64,000 nt of DNA, taken from contig NZ_JASHKA010000002.1 in assembly GCF_030732845.1 (NCBI RefSeq), forward strand, positions 62,001 to 126,000. Direction: 5' to 3'. Under the pieces are notes generated by a model, which did not search any database, was not told the origin of the DNA, and saw only the letters and a list, made by a program, of their open reading frames with translations. Positions 15,524 through 26,192 of this stretch are shown one piece after another. The stretch comes from Roseibium sp. MMSF_3544 (GTDB taxonomy: Bacteria > Pseudomonadota > Alphaproteobacteria > Rhizobiales > Stappiaceae). How positions within the stretch are numbered: the first letter of the stretch is position 1; each line of letters starts with the position of its first letter. The position numbers were made by a program, and so were the translations under genes.

Positions 15524-18313
15524 CTAGCCGGATACGGTCTCTTTTTTTATCTCTTCCGTCCGGTCGTCTGTGTCCGTATCACCCGTGGACGGCTCTTTAG
15601 GCGCATCCTTGTCGACCGGTGTGTTCTTGGTTCCAGTGGCTTCAGACTGAAGCGCTTTTAGCTCAGGCGGCAAACTATCTGAAGTTTCACTTGAGGTTTC
15701 GTCCTTGCCCGCAACAGCCTCTTCCTGTTCGGTTTTTTCCGGTTGCTTTTCATCCGGAGCGGGCTCGGCTTCGAACTGCGGAACCACCGGATCTTCAATT
15801 TCGTGTTCTGCCTTGTCGGTGTTCATCAGTTGCCGTTTGGTGGCAAGTTCGACGACGTGATCGCGCAATTCCGGGTGCTGTTCCATCAACGCCTTGAAGT
15901 CATGCGCGCCGAGGCTCAGCAGTTGGCAATAGCCGAGTGCGACCACGTCGGCGCTGCGCCGGCCTCCGGTCATCAACGCGATCTCGCCGAACACGTCGCC
16001 GCGGCCGAGACGGACATTGTGTGTCGGAGCCTGCACCTCGACCGCACCCGAGGCGATGAAATAGGCCGCATCGCCCCTGTCTCCGCGCCGGATCAGGCGC
16101 TCGCGCGGTGTCGCGAACTGGGGCCGCATCATGCGCCGAATGGCCTTCTGCTGCTTTTTGGGCAAGTCCTTGAACAGCGGATGCGCGCCCACCAGATCGC
16201 CGGTCTTCAGACCCAGATCCAACTTCGGTCGCGTGTGGCTGGCTTTCCTTGTCCGTTCCACGTCCCGCAGCAGTTCCCGGTGCAGCTCGGTTCCGATCAG
16301 CATCTGGTTCTTTGCTTCGTCATAAGCGGTTTCCTCAAGCCGTACGCCTGCCTTCATGAGGAACTGGCCTTCGAGCGAGTCCGCGTAGTCCGGATATTGC
16401 AGGCGCAGCGCGTCGATCGCCTGGATCGTTTCGTCCTGCCGCAGGCACAGCGTATCGAGAAGAATGTCTGCCACGCGGTCGCCAAGCAGTGGCCGGATGC
16501 GACTGTTGTTGAAGTCGATCAGTTCATCGGCGAGGATCCGGTAGATCAGCAGGAATTCGAAACGGTCTGCCAACTTGTTGGCAAGGGGCCGGGCAATCCG
16601 CAAGCGGCGCTGCAGCGCCTGGGCAAAGCGGAAACCGAAGTCGAATTTCAATGGTTGCCGGGTCGCCTTGTTGTAGCCGGACCGGCCATCCGAGCGGGTC
16701 AGATCACCGGTCCGGCCGGTCAGGGTCAGGAAGCGCGACACGGCCCTGTTGGAAATCGTTTTTTCGTGAAAGTGTTCCAGCACCAGCTGCTGTTCCCGGT
16801 CGGCGAGGGCGATCAGGCCCATGCGGACCCGGTCCCAGTCGCTGAGTTCTTCCAGCTTGTTGTTTTCCGAAGCTGCTGCGGCTGCGCGATCTTCGTAGCC
16901 GCGCAATACCTTCGCTGTCACGTGTTCGTCGATGTGGTAGCTCTTTGCTGCAACGTCGAGCTCGGATTTGACATCGAGCAAGGCCAGCGAGAGAAACTGC
17001 GTTCTGAGCGCTTCATCGCGTGCGTTGAGGCGGTCCAGTTTGAGCAACCGGATCAGCGGTTTAAGGCTCGTCCCGTAGACGAGCAGCGTGAACAGCACAA
17101 ATCCGGTGGCCAGCTTGGTGACGAAGCTTGAGACTTCTTCATTCAGAACGGCGTGTTCCGACACGCTGAGGGCCAGGATCAGCGTCACGGCGCCGCGCAT
17201 CCCGCCCCACAAGATGACGGTCTTGTACTTGTTGTTGACGGTCTGGCCGGCACCGAACAGGTTGATCGCGGGCAGCAACCCGAAAATTACAACCGCTCTT
17301 GCGGCGAGCGCGGCGATGATCACCACGGCGAGCAAGAGGATATCAATCGGCGCAAAGCCGGCCACCAGCTTTGGAATGAGGATGGCCGACAACAAAAAGA
17401 TCAGGGACGCGGCCCAGTAGGACAATTGCTCCCACACAGCGTGGAGAAACTGCCAGTTGGCAGGCTGAATGCGCGAAAGGCCGTAAAGATTGAAAATGGT
17501 TCCTGCGCAAACAACGGCGACGACGGCCGAGACATCGGCGAATTGGTCGCTCAGGACATAGGTGCCGTAGGGCAGGGCCAGGCTCAAAGTCACCTGTGCC
17601 AGCGGCAGGTCCCGCATCAGGGAAAGAAGGCTGACGGCAATACGCGCCAGAACTGCGCCGACGACGAGGCCGCCTATGAAAGATCGTCCGAAGGCGATGA
17701 CCGCCTCTCCGAGAGTGATGGATTCTGAATGCGTCAGAACGCCCAGCAGAATTACGAAGATCACGATGGCCGCGGCATCGTTCAGGAGGCTTTCCCCCTC
17801 TACGATCCGGCCGAGCCGCGCCGGTGCGCCAATGTCTCGAAAAATTGCGACCACGGCGACCGGATCGGTCGTGGCGACAATGGCGCCAAGCAAAAGGCAG
17901 ACGATCAGGGTGATTTCCGGCGACAGGAAATAGGACGTCAGGGGATAGAGCGCAAAGCCGATAAAGCCCGTCGCCACGAACACCGCCAGAACGGCCATAA
18001 CCAGAATGGGTACGAGATCCTCCAGAATTCGGCGAATGTCGAGCGTCAGCGTTGTCTGGAACAACAGAAGCGGCAGGAACATGTAGAGGATCATTTCCGA
18101 ATTCAGCGGAGGATCGGCAAAGATTTGCGCGAAATCGTCAAAGGTGTCGGTGTGTGAGGTGTAAAACAGATAGGTCGCTGAAATGCCGATCAGCGTTCCG
18201 ACGACTGCGAGCAGGACGCTGGGTGCAAGGCCCAACCGTCTGGCAAGCGGCTGTAACAACGATATCGTAATCAATAAAAGCGCGAAGGCGCCTGTAATTA
18301 ATGGTGTTTCCAT
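15524..18313 (-). CDS. Na+/H+ exchanger (CPA1) with cyclic-nucleotide-binding domain
   Basis: Large inner-membrane antiporter of 929 residues. Residues 1-420 hold about 12 hydrophobic segments of the NHE fold, with the LLNDAAAIVIF and ATTDPVAVVAIF segments carrying the acidic ion-binding residues. Residues ~430-690 are soluble and helical. A CNMP-binding domain lies at about 690-810: GDRGDAAYFIASGAVEV, then a phosphate-binding cassette GDVFGEIALMTGGRRSADV with its Glu and Arg intact, so nucleotide binding is plausible. The last ~100 residues are an acidic, low-complexity tail. The order exchanger, soluble region, CNBD recalls plant SOS1. It probably couples Na+ or pH homeostasis to a cyclic nucleotide; that is inference. 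Confidence 0.92.
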   Translation of the reverse strand: METPLITGAFALLLITISLLQPLARRLGLAPSVLLAVVGTLIGISATYLFYTSHTDTFDDFAQIFADPPLNSEMILYMFLPLLLFQTTLTLDIRRILEDLVPILVMAVLAVFVATGFIGFALYPLTSYFLSPEITLIVCLLLGAIVATTDPVAVVAIFRDIGAPARLGRIVEGESLLNDAAAIVIFVILLGVLTHSESITLGEAVIAFGRSFIGGLVVGAVLARIAVSLLSLMRDLPLAQVTLSLALPYGTYVLSDQFADVSAVVAVVCAGTIFNLYGLSRIQPANWQFLHAVWEQLSYWAASLIFLLSAILIPKLVAGFAPIDILLLAVVIIAALAARAVVIFGLLPAINLFGAGQTVNNKYKTVILWGGMRGAVTLILALSVSEHAVLNEEVSSFVTKLATGFVLFTLLVYGTSLKPLIRLLKLDRLNARDEALRTQFLSLALLDVKSELDVAAKSYHIDEHVTAKVLRGYEDRAAAAASENNKLEELSDWDRVRMGLIALADREQQLVLEHFHEKTISNRAVSRFLTLTGRTGDLTRSDGRSGYNKATRQPLKFDFGFRFAQALQRRLRIARPLANKLADRFEFLLIYRILADELIDFNNSRIRPLLGDRVADILLDTLCLRQDETIQAIDALRLQYPDYADSLEGQFLMKAGVRLEETAYDEAKNQMLIGTELHRELLRDVERTRKASHTRPKLDLGLKTGDLVGAHPLFKDLPKKQQKAIRRMMRPQFATPRERLIRRGDRGDAAYFIASGAVEVQAPTHNVRLGRGDVFGEIALMTGGRRSADVVALGYCQLLSLGAHDFKALMEQHPELRDHVVELATKRQLMNTDKAEHEIEDPVVPQFEAEPAPDEKQPEKTEQEEAVAGKDETSSETSDSLPPELKALQSEATGTKNTPVDKDAPKEPSTGDTDTDDRTEEIKKETVSG

Positions 18314-18378
18314 AACCGCACTGTGCCTTGTGAATGCGGCGATATCAAATTCACCGAAACTTTATTTCAAACCTGGTT

Positions 18379-19299
18379 TCAACGATCGCGTGTCGCCTTG
18401 CGCTCCGAAAGCCAAATCCCTCCGAGCACGAGCAGCAGAGCGATACCGTGGTGAAACTTGAAGGGTTCGCCCAGGATGCTCACCGCGAGCCCGGCTGCAA
18501 AAAGCGGTACGAGGTTGACGAAGATGCCGGCACGCGCCGGACCTATCAGGTCGACACCGCGCATGAAAAAGATCTGCGACAGGCAGGATGGGAAAACGGC
18601 GACATAGAGAACGATGAGCCAACCGTCGAATGTCGGCCACTGCGCCGTGCCCGTCGAAATTTCGAAGATCAGTCCCGGGATCGAGGCCAGGACGGAAATG
18701 CCCGAAAGGACTGCAAAAAACACCAGTCCAGGAACCTTCGGCCGGTTTCTGAGCGCGAGCGCATAACCGGAATACAGCACGCAGGACAACAACATGATGC
18801 CGTCACCCGGGTTGACCGCGAGCGACATCAGGACGTCGAGGCTTCCCTGTGCGGCGATGATCGTAACGCCCACAAGGGTCAGCAGGATCCCGCCCACCTG
18901 TAGCAACCGGACCTTCGTGCCGAAGGCGATAACCGAGCCGATCAGAACGATAATCGGCATGGATCCCTGGATAATGCCGAGGTTGACTGCCGTAGTCTGG
19001 GTGGCCGCGATGTAGAATAACGAGTTGAAGCCGACGAAGCCGAAGGCAGCCATAAGGATGATCCGCGGCAGGTAAGGGCGCATGATCGGCCACTCCGACC
19101 GGATCCTTTTCCAGCACAGAGGCACGAGAATGGCCGCAACGATCAGCCAGCGCAGGAAGACGACCATCATTGGCGAAACGTCGCCGACAGCAAGACGCCC
19201 TGCGATGGTGTTGCCACCCCAGAAGAGAGCCGTCAGCGTCAGCATGACAAAGGCATTGCCGTAGGTCAGATCGCCAAATCGTCTTGCAATTGCAATCAT
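18379..19299 (-). CDS. EamA-family (DMT superfamily) transporter
   Basis: Inner-membrane protein of 306 residues with ten predicted hydrophobic segments in two EamA repeats. The first starts LTLTALFWGGNTIAGR and contains the NSLFYIAATQTTAVNLGII element. The second includes CVLYSGYALALRNRP and GPARAGIFVNLVPLFAAGLAV. Such proteins are mostly exporters of amino acids or related metabolites, but specificity cannot be read. It is divergent from malate synthase G. The two genes share an intergenic region with an AATAA/TTATT inverted repeat near 19401-19416. Confidence 0.9.
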   Translation of the reverse strand: MIAIARRFGDLTYGNAFVMLTLTALFWGGNTIAGRLAVGDVSPMMVVFLRWLIVAAILVPLCWKRIRSEWPIMRPYLPRIILMAAFGFVGFNSLFYIAATQTTAVNLGIIQGSMPIIVLIGSVIAFGTKVRLLQVGGILLTLVGVTIIAAQGSLDVLMSLAVNPGDGIMLLSCVLYSGYALALRNRPKVPGLVFFAVLSGISVLASIPGLIFEISTGTAQWPTFDGWLIVLYVAVFPSCLSQIFFMRGVDLIGPARAGIFVNLVPLFAAGLAVSILGEPFKFHHGIALLLVLGGIWLSERKATRDR

Positions 19300-19400
19300 G
19301 AAAAACCTTGTCTGGAAAACCGGTTCGAGCGGTCAGCGGTAGCGGATTGCGAGGGTGACGGAAAGCCAATTTTTCAGTTTTAACGACCTGAGATGGAGAT

Positions 19401-19416
19401 AATAACTTCGATTATT
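19401..19416. promoter_or_regulatory. AT-rich inverted repeat between eamA-type gene and glcB
   Basis: AATAA and TTATT are separated by CTTCGA. The location between divergent starts allows an operator role, but the arms are short and no regulator is linked. Confidence 0.25.
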
Positions 19417-19525
19417 TCCAAAAAAGAAAAAGTCATGGGCAGTCGCGAGCAATTGACGACTGTCCGCTTTCACCCCAAAACACACGGTTAAACGCCAACC
19501 TCAAGCCCATCGTGTGGAGATAAGT

Positions 19526-21685
19526 ATGAGCGCCCGGACAGATGCCCATGGATTGCAAGTTGCCAACGAGCTTTATGAGTTCGTGAATGAAAAAGCCCTG
19601 CCCGGGACCGGGGTCGACAAGGACCACTTTTGGACAAGTCTGTCTGCGCTGATCCACGATCTGGCACCGAAGAACAAGGCCCTTCTTGCAAAGCGCGATG
19701 CTCTTCAGGCGAAGATTGATGAATGGCACAAATCCAATCCGGGCACCCCGGACATGGCAACTTACAAGGCGTTTCTGGGCGAGATCGGCTATCTGGTTCC
19801 CGAAGGGGAGGCATTTTCCGTCGGGACAGACCGCGTCGACCCGGAAATCGGCTCCGTCGCAGGCCCGCAGCTTGTGGTGCCGGTGATGAATGCGCGTTAT
19901 GCGCTGAATGCTGCGAACGCGCGTTGGGGCTCGCTCTATGATGCGCTCTATGGAACGGATGCCATGGGCTCGAAGCCTCAAGCGGGTGGGTTTGATCCGG
20001 TAAGAGGCGCCGAGGTGATCGCCTACGCGCGCAAGGTTCTTAACGAGAGCGCACCGCTTGCCTCGGGAAGCTGGGCGGACGCGACCGGCTTCAGCGTCCA
20101 GGACCAAACGCTGCAGATCGATACTGAAGCAGGTACGACGACTTTGTCGGATCCGTCGCAGTTTGCAGGTTATTCAGGCGACGTCGCTGCGCCTTACAAG
20201 ATCCTGCTCGTAAAGAACGGGCTTCATCTGGAAATCAACATCGACAGCCAGCATCCGATTGGCAAGAACGATAAGGCCAACGTCTCGGACGTCGTTTTGG
20301 AGTCGGCCATGTCAACGATCATGGATTGCGAGGACTCCGTCGCAGCTGTCGACGCCGAAGACAAGGTTGTCGTTTACACCAACTGGCTCGGCCTCATGAA
20401 AGGCGATCTGGAGGAAACCTTCCAAAAAGGCGGAAATGCCGTCACGCGCCGCCTCAATGGCGACCGGCATTACACGGCGCCGGACGGCGGCGCCCTGACG
20501 CTGCACGGCCGTTCGCTGCTGCTCGTTCGCAATGTCGGCCACCTGATGACGATCGATGCGGTGCTGGACAAGAATGGCGACGAAGTCCCCGAGGGCCTGC
20601 TCGACGCCATGCTCACATCGCTGATTGCGCTCCACGATATTGGCCCGAACGGGCAGGGAACCAACAGCCGTGCCGGTTCTGTCTACATCGTCAAGCCGAA
20701 GATGCATGGTCCTGAGGAAGTCGCCTTCGCCTCTGAAATCTTCGACCGGGTTGAGGATGGACTCGGTATGGAGCGCAATACGCTCAAGATGGGCATCATG
20801 GACGAAGAACGGCGCACGACCTTGAACCTGAAGGAGTGCATCCGCCAGGCGAAGGACCGCGTGTTCTTCATCAACACCGGCTTCCTCGACCGGACCGGTG
20901 ACGAAATGCACACGTCCATGGACGCCGGTCCGATGATCCGCAAGGGCGACATGAAGGCCTCGACCTGGATCGGCGCGTACGAAAACAACAATGTCGATGT
21001 GGGCCTTGCCTGCGGTTTGCCGGGACATGCGCAGATCGGCAAGGGCATGTGGGCCATGCCGGATCTGATGGAGGCCATGCTGGAACAGAAGATCGGCCAT
21101 CCGATGTCCGGCGCGAATACCGCCTGGGTTCCGTCTCCGACCGCGGCAACGCTGCACGCACTGCATTATTACAAGGTTTCCGTTTCTGACCGTCAGTCGG
21201 AGTTGAAGTCGCGCGAAGCAGCGAAACTGGACGATATCCTGTCGATACCGGTCGCGGAGCGCCCGAACTGGGCACCGGAAGATATCCAGGCAGAACTCGA
21301 CAACAACGCCCAGGGCATACTGGGCTATGTCGTGCGCTGGGTTGAACAGGGCATCGGCTGCTCCAAGGTGCCGGACATCAACAATGTCGGACTGATGGAA
21401 GACCGGGCGACCTTGCGGATTTCCTCCCAGCACATTGCCAACTGGCTGCATCACGGCGTCGCCGGCAAGGAACAGGTCATGGAGACCATGAAGCGCATGG
21501 CCGCTGTGGTTGATGAGCAGAACGCGGGCGATCCGGCCTACCGGCCCATGGCTGCGGACTATGACGACTCTGTCGCCTTCCAGGCCGCCTGTGAACTGGT
21601 CTTCGAGGGCACCAGCCAACCAAACGGCTACACCGAACCGGTGCTCCACCGCCGCCGCATCGAATTCAAGGCAAAGGTGGCCTGA
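19526..21685 (+). CDS. glcB: Malate synthase G
   Basis: Condenses glyoxylate and acetyl-CoA to malate (glyoxylate bypass or glycolate use), cytoplasmic, Mg-dependent. The 719 residues match the monomeric G-type. Visible markers are [16 protein letters not shown] and [12 protein letters not shown], then [50 protein letters not shown], and the late [20 protein letters not shown] region holding catalytic residues. The ATG at 19526 has GGAG six bases upstream; a GTG at 19514 would put the SD inside the gene. It is a single gene followed by a strong hairpin; no isocitrate lyase lies in the window. Confidence 0.97.
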   Translation: MSARTDAHGLQVANELYEFVNEKALPGTGVDKDHFWTSLSALIHDLAPKNKALLAKRDALQAKIDEWHKSNPGTPDMATYKAFLGEIGYLVPEGEAFSVGTDRVDPEIGSVAGPQLVVPVMNARYALNAANARWGSLYDALYGTDAMGSKPQAGGFDPVRGAEVIAYARKVLNESAPLASGSWADATGFSVQDQTLQIDTEAGTTTLSDPSQFAGYSGDVAAPYKILLVKNGLHLEINIDSQHPIGKNDKANVSDVVLESAMSTIMDCEDSVAAVDAEDKVVVYTNWLGLMKGDLEETFQKGGNAVTRRLNGDRHYTAPDGGALTLHGRSLLLVRNVGHLMTIDAVLDKNGDEVPEGLLDAMLTSLIALHDIGPNGQGTNSRAGSVYIVKPKMHGPEEVAFASEIFDRVEDGLGMERNTLKMGIMDEERRTTLNLKECIRQAKDRVFFINTGFLDRTGDEMHTSMDAGPMIRKGDMKASTWIGAYENNNVDVGLACGLPGHAQIGKGMWAMPDLMEAMLEQKIGHPMSGANTAWVPSPTAATLHALHYYKVSVSDRQSELKSREAAKLDDILSIPVAERPNWAPEDIQAELDNNAQGILGYVVRWVEQGIGCSKVPDINNVGLMEDRATLRISSQHIANWLHHGVAGKEQVMETMKRMAAVVDEQNAGDPAYRPMAADYDDSVAFQAACELVFEGTSQPNGYTEPVLHRRRIEFKAKVA

Positions 21686-21720
21686 CTTCCACAGCGTTCA
21701 TCGCTATCGGGAAAAAGGAT

Positions 21721-21749
21721 GCGGGATCAGTCACACACACTGATCCCGC
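21721..21749. terminator. Strong hairpin between glcB and the spermidine-synthase-like gene
   Basis: GCGGGATCAGT and ACTGATCCCGC form a perfect 11-bp stem around CACACAC, 35 bases after the glcB stop. On the minus strand it is followed by ATCCTTTTT, so it can serve both convergent transcripts. Confidence 0.65.
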
Positions 21750-21883
21750 CGTCCCGGCCACAACGGTCCATTGGCAATTTTTGCCTTCAGCGACACGTCG
21801 TTGAGTAGAGCTAACGGCAAAATTCAATTTCTCGCCTATTCGCGACTGGACAGAATTTTTATTGACGCCGGCTACGGAGCCCT

Positions 21884-22609
21884 TCAGCTTCCGGTTTTTT
21901 TGGCGAGGTAGACTGTCTGCGTGACCTCGCGCCCGTCCTGCAGGGGATTTGCGAAGACAACGGGTGCGGCCCAGGCCTCATCAAATGCTTCGCCGAACAT
22001 TTCTGTAATGGTCGTGTCCGGTGCCTCATCGGACCATAGACCCACGACGCCACCGGGTTTCAAAAAACGCTGCAAGCGGCGCATGCTGCCGATCGTGTAG
22101 AAACCTGTCGACCCTCCATGCAGCAATCGCTCAGGCGTATGATCGATGTCGATGAGGATCGCGTCGAACTGATGATCGGGCCTGCGCGCGTCGAAGCCTG
22201 TTTCAGAGGACGCCAACGCAAAGAAATCCCCTTGCACAAGCTCGCATCGGGGATCGTCAGCAAGTTCGGTTTTTATGGGAACAAGTCCTTCCCGGTGCCA
22301 GCGGATGACCGGCTCAAGAAGATCAATGACCGTCAGGCGGGCAACGGTGTTGTTCGCCAGAACGGCCTGAGCGGTGTAACCCAGTCCAAGCCCGCCCACC
22401 AGCACATCAAGAGAGTCTCCAGGCAAAGCAGCGAGCCCCATTTCGGCCAATGCGACTTCGGATGCAGTGAAAAGGCTCGACATCAGGTGTTCTTCACCGA
22501 GCAGGATTTCAAAGACATCGGTTTTGAGCGCCAGAATGTGCCGTCTCCGCAAAGAGATTGCGCCGATTGGCGTTGGGGCATAATCCAGCTCTTCAAACAT
22601 CGCGCTCAT
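21884..22609 (-). CDS. Spermidine synthase-like (methyltransferase-fold) protein
   Basis: Rossmann-fold protein of 241 residues of the polyamine aminopropyltransferase superfamily. Visible elements are LVGGLGLGYTAQAVL (nucleoside-binding Gly-rich loop), LTVIDLLEPVIRWH, then a DAILIDIDHTPERLL segment and LKPGGVVGLWSDE. It lacks the full catalytic Asp-rich signature of true spermidine synthases, so it may act on another substrate. Such orphans are commonly annotated spermidine synthase. The ATG at 22609 with AAGGTG upstream is preferred; the 55 residues before it in the longer frame look like non-coding translation. It lies 41 bases downstream of the lacI-type gene, possibly cotranscribed. Confidence 0.75.
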   Translation of the reverse strand: MSAMFEELDYAPTPIGAISLRRRHILALKTDVFEILLGEEHLMSSLFTASEVALAEMGLAALPGDSLDVLVGGLGLGYTAQAVLANNTVARLTVIDLLEPVIRWHREGLVPIKTELADDPRCELVQGDFFALASSETGFDARRPDHQFDAILIDIDHTPERLLHGGSTGFYTIGSMRRLQRFLKPGGVVGLWSDEAPDTTITEMFGEAFDEAWAAPVVFANPLQDGREVTQTVYLAKKTGS

Positions 22610-22650
22610 CACCGCACCTTGGCGCCCCCGCGACGAAATAGAAAGAGGGT

Positions 22651-23673
22651 TTATCTTTTGGCCGAAGCAGTGCTCGCTCGGGCAATGAGACTTGGCGCGA
22701 TGGTCACCGGGTCTTGTGCACCGGGTTCTCCTTCCAGAACCGCGACAAGTTTGCGGCACGCCAGTTGCCCCCATTGCCGCCTCGGCAGGCGAATGGTGGT
22801 CAAACCCGGATTGAAGACAGCCGCGTAAGGCATGTCGTCATAGCCAATCACCGATATGTCTTCGGGCACCCGAATTCCATTGTTGGCCAACCCGTGCAGA
22901 AAACCCGTGGCCGTCTCATCGTTGTGAACGAATACGGCAGATGGCAGATCGTTGCTCTCCACGAGCATCTGGGCGGTATCGATTCCAAATTGCACCGACA
23001 GGGGTCCGGACAGAACGCGGTCGTCTTTGACATCAATGCCAGCATGCTTCAGCGCCTGCCGAAACCCGAAGAATCTTCTTTCAAATCCGTGCACCTGCAA
23101 CGGGCCGCAAATCTGGATGATGTCCTTGTGCCCAAGCTCAATAAGGTGCTCAGCAGCCAGTCGGCCACCCAGGGCGTCGTCGGTGCAGACCGACGGGACG
23201 TCAACACCCTTGTGACCGGCACAGGAAACCAGGGGAGGCCCCTTGTAGCCACTGTTTGCATTGCTGGGCATCAGATCGACCGGAAAGTCGTAAGTGTTCA
23301 GAATCAAACCGCCGGCCTGGTTCATCAAAAGCATGTTCGAATAAGCACGTTCTGTGCTCGCGACTTCCGACGTGTCGCCAATCAGCAGGACGTAGCCATG
23401 ACTGCGGGCTTCTTCTTCGATCCCCTTGAAGAACTCGGCGAAGAAGGCATTGGTGATGTCTGATACAAGCACCAAAAGGGTTTTACTGCTTCCACGCCGC
23501 AGATCGGCTGCCGCTCGATTTGCGCTGTAGCCCATGCGCTTCATGACGTTCAGTACATGCTCGCGTGTTTCCGGATTGACATCTTCCGGACGCGTAATCG
23601 TTCGCGAAACGGTTGCGACCGAGACCCCAGCTTCCCTTGCGACGTCTCTCGATGTCGGGCGTTTGGTGTTCAT
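22651..23673 (-). CDS. LacI-family transcriptional regulator
   Basis: Sugar-responsive repressor of 340 residues. The N-terminal helix-turn-helix reads SRDVAREAGVSVATVSRTI, then the hinge helix segment NRAAADLRRGSSK. A periplasmic-binding-protein-like effector domain follows (LLVLVSDITNAFFAEFFKGIEEEA, VGYDDMPYA-type GYDDMPYAAVFNPGLTTIRLP). It lies on the same strand just beyond the CUT1 ABC operon, whose promoter carries two LacI-type palindromes. The most economical reading is that this protein controls that operon. The ligand is presumably the imported carbohydrate or a derivative. Confidence 0.93.
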   Translation of the reverse strand: MNTKRPTSRDVAREAGVSVATVSRTITRPEDVNPETREHVLNVMKRMGYSANRAAADLRRGSSKTLLVLVSDITNAFFAEFFKGIEEEARSHGYVLLIGDTSEVASTERAYSNMLLMNQAGGLILNTYDFPVDLMPSNANSGYKGPPLVSCAGHKGVDVPSVCTDDALGGRLAAEHLIELGHKDIIQICGPLQVHGFERRFFGFRQALKHAGIDVKDDRVLSGPLSVQFGIDTAQMLVESNDLPSAVFVHNDETATGFLHGLANNGIRVPEDISVIGYDDMPYAAVFNPGLTTIRLPRRQWGQLACRKLVAVLEGEPGAQDPVTIAPSLIARASTASAKR

Positions 23674-24130
23674 CTAGAGCCCTTTTGAAAAATACAGGGC
23701 CATTTGACCCGATTGTCGCGTCGGCCGGCCAGGCGTGCTCTGCGCAGTGGTCTGGCTGGCCACAGCGCACAGCTCAATTGACGTCCCGAGGGCGCGGCAA
23801 TCGGGCCTTCGACGGGTCACTTCTGCCCATCTACGGCGTTGCGGAACTTGACCGATGCACCGTTTCGGGCAGCGCTTCGTGCGACGGATGTGAGCTGAAG
23901 AGAGCTTATCAATTGGCCCCGTATCACTTAACAGCGGTCCAGGCCATCGCCTCATGAAGGCAGCCATTTTGCCGTCTTTCGGACTTGGCCGCTATGGTCA
24001 CCTGCAGCGGCATGGAGGGCTTGAAGATGAACCACAATTCCTGCGCTTTCACTCCTTGCAACCGGTTCAAGAAACCCAAACCAGATCAACTTCAATTTTG
24101 GATCCGCACTCCGGGGTGCGGGTACGTCTT
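23674..24130. other. Gene-free stretch upstream of the lacI-type gene
   Basis: About 460 bases between the end of the ABC operon and the lacI-type start. No convincing gene, hairpin terminator or repeat was seen. It presumably holds the lacI promoter. Confidence 0.5.
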
Positions 24131-25135
24131 TCAGGCAGCAATCGGCCGTCCTTCATTATTGAATTTATGGATGAATTCCTGCAATGGCCGCAAGAAGATT
24201 GTATCGCCGACATTTTGGTCGTGCTGTCCGTTGAGGCTCACTGTCAGCATGCCGGCCTCTGGCACCTTAACGTAAAGGATGGTGTCGTGACCCAATCGCT
24301 CGACAAGTGTCACGGTGCCCTGCCACGCCTCGTCGCTCTGTCCGACGGCAAAGTGCTCCGGCCTAACACCCAGTGTCGCCGCTCCGATGAAATCGGCATA
24401 TTTCCCCTTCACGAAGTTCATTTTGGGAGATCCGATGAACCCGGCCACGAATTCAGTTGCCGGATTGTTGTATAGCTCCATCGGGCTACCGACCTGTTCG
24501 ATATAGCCGGCGTTCAAGACCACGATCCGGTCAGCCATGGTCATGGCTTCAACCTGATCATGGGTCACGTAAATCATCGTGGTTTCCATCCTCTGATGCA
24601 GCTCGCTGATTTCAACGCGTGTCTCGGAACGCAGCGCAGCATCCAGGTTCGAAAGGGGTTCGTCCAAAAGAAAGACTTTCGGATTGCGAACGATCGCGCG
24701 GCCAATTGCAACGCGCTGTCGCTGGCCACCGGAAAGCTGCCCCGGCTTTCGGTCAAGATAGGGTCCGAGTTTTAGAGAGTCGGCAGCTTCCTTGACCTTT
24801 TGCGCTATTTCCGCCTTCGGTCGGCGCTCGAGGCTGAGTGAGAACCCCATGTTCTGCGCAACGGTCATTTGCGGATAAAGTGCGTAAGACTGGAAGACCA
24901 TTGCGATATTGCGTTGCTTCGGCGAAAGCTCGTTTGAGCGTGTGCCGCCAATCATCAGATCACCGCCGGTTATTTTCTCCAGACCCGCAATCATGCGAAG
25001 GAGCGTGGACTTGCCGCATCCCGAGGGACCGACAAAAACCACAAATTCCCCATCGGCGATGCTGAGATTGATATCGTGAAGCACTTCGACCTGTCCGTAG
25101 GCTTTCGACAGGTTCATGAGTTCCAGACCAGCCAT
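24131..25135 (-). CDS. Carbohydrate ABC transporter ATP-binding protein (UgpC/MalK family)
   Basis: Energises the CUT1 importer encoded upstream. The 334 residues contain Walker [17 protein letters not shown], the Q-loop [14 protein letters not shown], signature [14 protein letters not shown], Walker [15 protein letters not shown], the switch His in [16 protein letters not shown], and a C-terminal OB-type regulatory domain of the MalK type (GVRPEHF). The start at 25135 follows GGAG by five bases; the longer frame to 25171 overlaps the preceding gene. It is the last gene of the operon, 13 bases after the dehydrogenase. Confidence 0.95.
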   Translation of the reverse strand: MAGLELMNLSKAYGQVEVLHDINLSIADGEFVVFVGPSGCGKSTLLRMIAGLEKITGGDLMIGGTRSNELSPKQRNIAMVFQSYALYPQMTVAQNMGFSLSLERRPKAEIAQKVKEAADSLKLGPYLDRKPGQLSGGQRQRVAIGRAIVRNPKVFLLDEPLSNLDAALRSETRVEISELHQRMETTMIYVTHDQVEAMTMADRIVVLNAGYIEQVGSPMELYNNPATEFVAGFIGSPKMNFVKGKYADFIGAATLGVRPEHFAVGQSDEAWQGTVTLVERLGHDTILYVKVPEAGMLTVSLNGQHDQNVGDTIFLRPLQEFIHKFNNEGRPIAA

Positions 25136-25148
25136 AGCTACTCCTTCC

Positions 25149-26192
25149 TTAGCCCGCAGCCAGCGGTGCACGAATGATTTTTCTGACGGTATCGAGGGAT
25201 GCCGGCTGTAGTTGCCGCGTGGGAGACCCGGCGATCATCGCCTGAACGTCATGCAGGATCATGTCACCGATCGGATGACGTCCACCTTCGACAGCAGCAG
25301 CTCTGTGAGGCGACCAGATCACGTTTTCTGCCTGGCGTATCGCGTCCCGCCTTGCCACCGGCTCGCGAGGGAAAACATCGCTCGCGACCCGGACATGGCC
25401 TTCGTCCGCAGCTTCGACAAGGGCATCAAAGTCCACAAGATGCGCACGGCTCACAACCACCACCAGCGTTCCGCGCTGCATTTTTCCGATCAGGTCCCGG
25501 GACACCAGTTTGTAGTTCTCGTCCGTCGGTGTTGCGGCGACGACGATGCAGCGCGAAGACGTGATCACTTCTTCCAGATCACAAAACTCGACGGATCCTG
25601 GCTCTGTGCCGGTTGCGCGTAGCCAAGGGTCAAAAGCTTTGATGCGTGCTGAGAACGGGCCAAGCAATCGCGTGCATTCCCGTGCGATCGAGCCGAAGCC
25701 GACAAATCCGATCGTTTGACCGTAAAGCGAGAAATCAGTGCCCGTGTTGTCACAGAGCCAGCGCTCGGCGCCCTGGCGAAAGCGCTCGTGCTCGTCAACA
25801 ATACCACGGGCACCAGCCAGCATCAGGCCCAGGGTCATTTCTGCAACCGAGTACCGGAACCCAGGGGCACAGGACAGAACCTCGATGCCGCGTTCAAAAC
25901 AGGTTTCATAGTCGAGTCCCTGCTGAAAGGTGCCCGACACCTCTATGACCGCACGGAGTTTCGAAGCCGTATCGAGAGCAGCGCGATCGAGTTCGGGGTG
26001 GGCAGCGACCACAAATTCGGCGTCCGGGAGGCTGTCCAGAAAATCCTCTCGTGCCATCTGCCAGTTGACGCCTCCAAGCACGTTGCAAATAGATCCAAGC
26101 GACGTAAACGTGCTTGGCCGGAAGAGTTCCTCGACCTGCCTGAAGTGCTGGTCCATCAAAAGGACGGGTTTCGCCATTTCGGTAGCTTGCAT
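25149..26192 (-). CDS. D-isomer-specific 2-hydroxyacid dehydrogenase family protein
   Basis: NAD(P)-dependent oxidoreductase of 347 residues. The Rossmann loop is [12 protein letters not shown]. The catalytic Arg sits in VSRAHLVD, Glu in DVFPREPV and His in SPHRAAA, so the triad is intact. It probably interconverts a 2-hydroxy acid and a 2-keto acid derived from the imported substrate. Its start codon overlaps the stop of the upstream permease (TGATG), and it is followed closely by the ATPase gene, so it is part of the transport operon. An enzyme placed between permease and ATPase genes is a hint that the substrate is an acidic sugar or sugar acid; that is inference. Confidence 0.9.
   Translation of the reverse strand: MQATEMAKPVLLMDQHFRQVEELFRPSTFTSLGSICNVLGGVNWQMAREDFLDSLPDAEFVVAAHPELDRAALDTASKLRAVIEVSGTFQQGLDYETCFERGIEVLSCAPGFRYSVAEMTLGLMLAGARGIVDEHERFRQGAERWLCDNTGTDFSLYGQTIGFVGFGSIARECTRLLGPFSARIKAFDPWLRATGTEPGSVEFCDLEEVITSSRCIVVAATPTDENYKLVSRDLIGKMQRGTLVVVVSRAHLVDFDALVEAADEGHVRVASDVFPREPVARRDAIRQAENVIWSPHRAAAVEGGRHPIGDMILHDVQAMIAGSPTRQLQPASLDTVRKIIRAPLAAG

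Noticed and set aside
15743..17131. 462-residue plus-strand frame opposite the Na+/H+ exchanger
   Set aside because: Antisense to an unmistakable membrane exchanger and CNBD; no domain of its own.
20312..21649. 445-residue minus-strand frame opposite malate synthase G
   Set aside because: Antisense shadow of a highly conserved enzyme.
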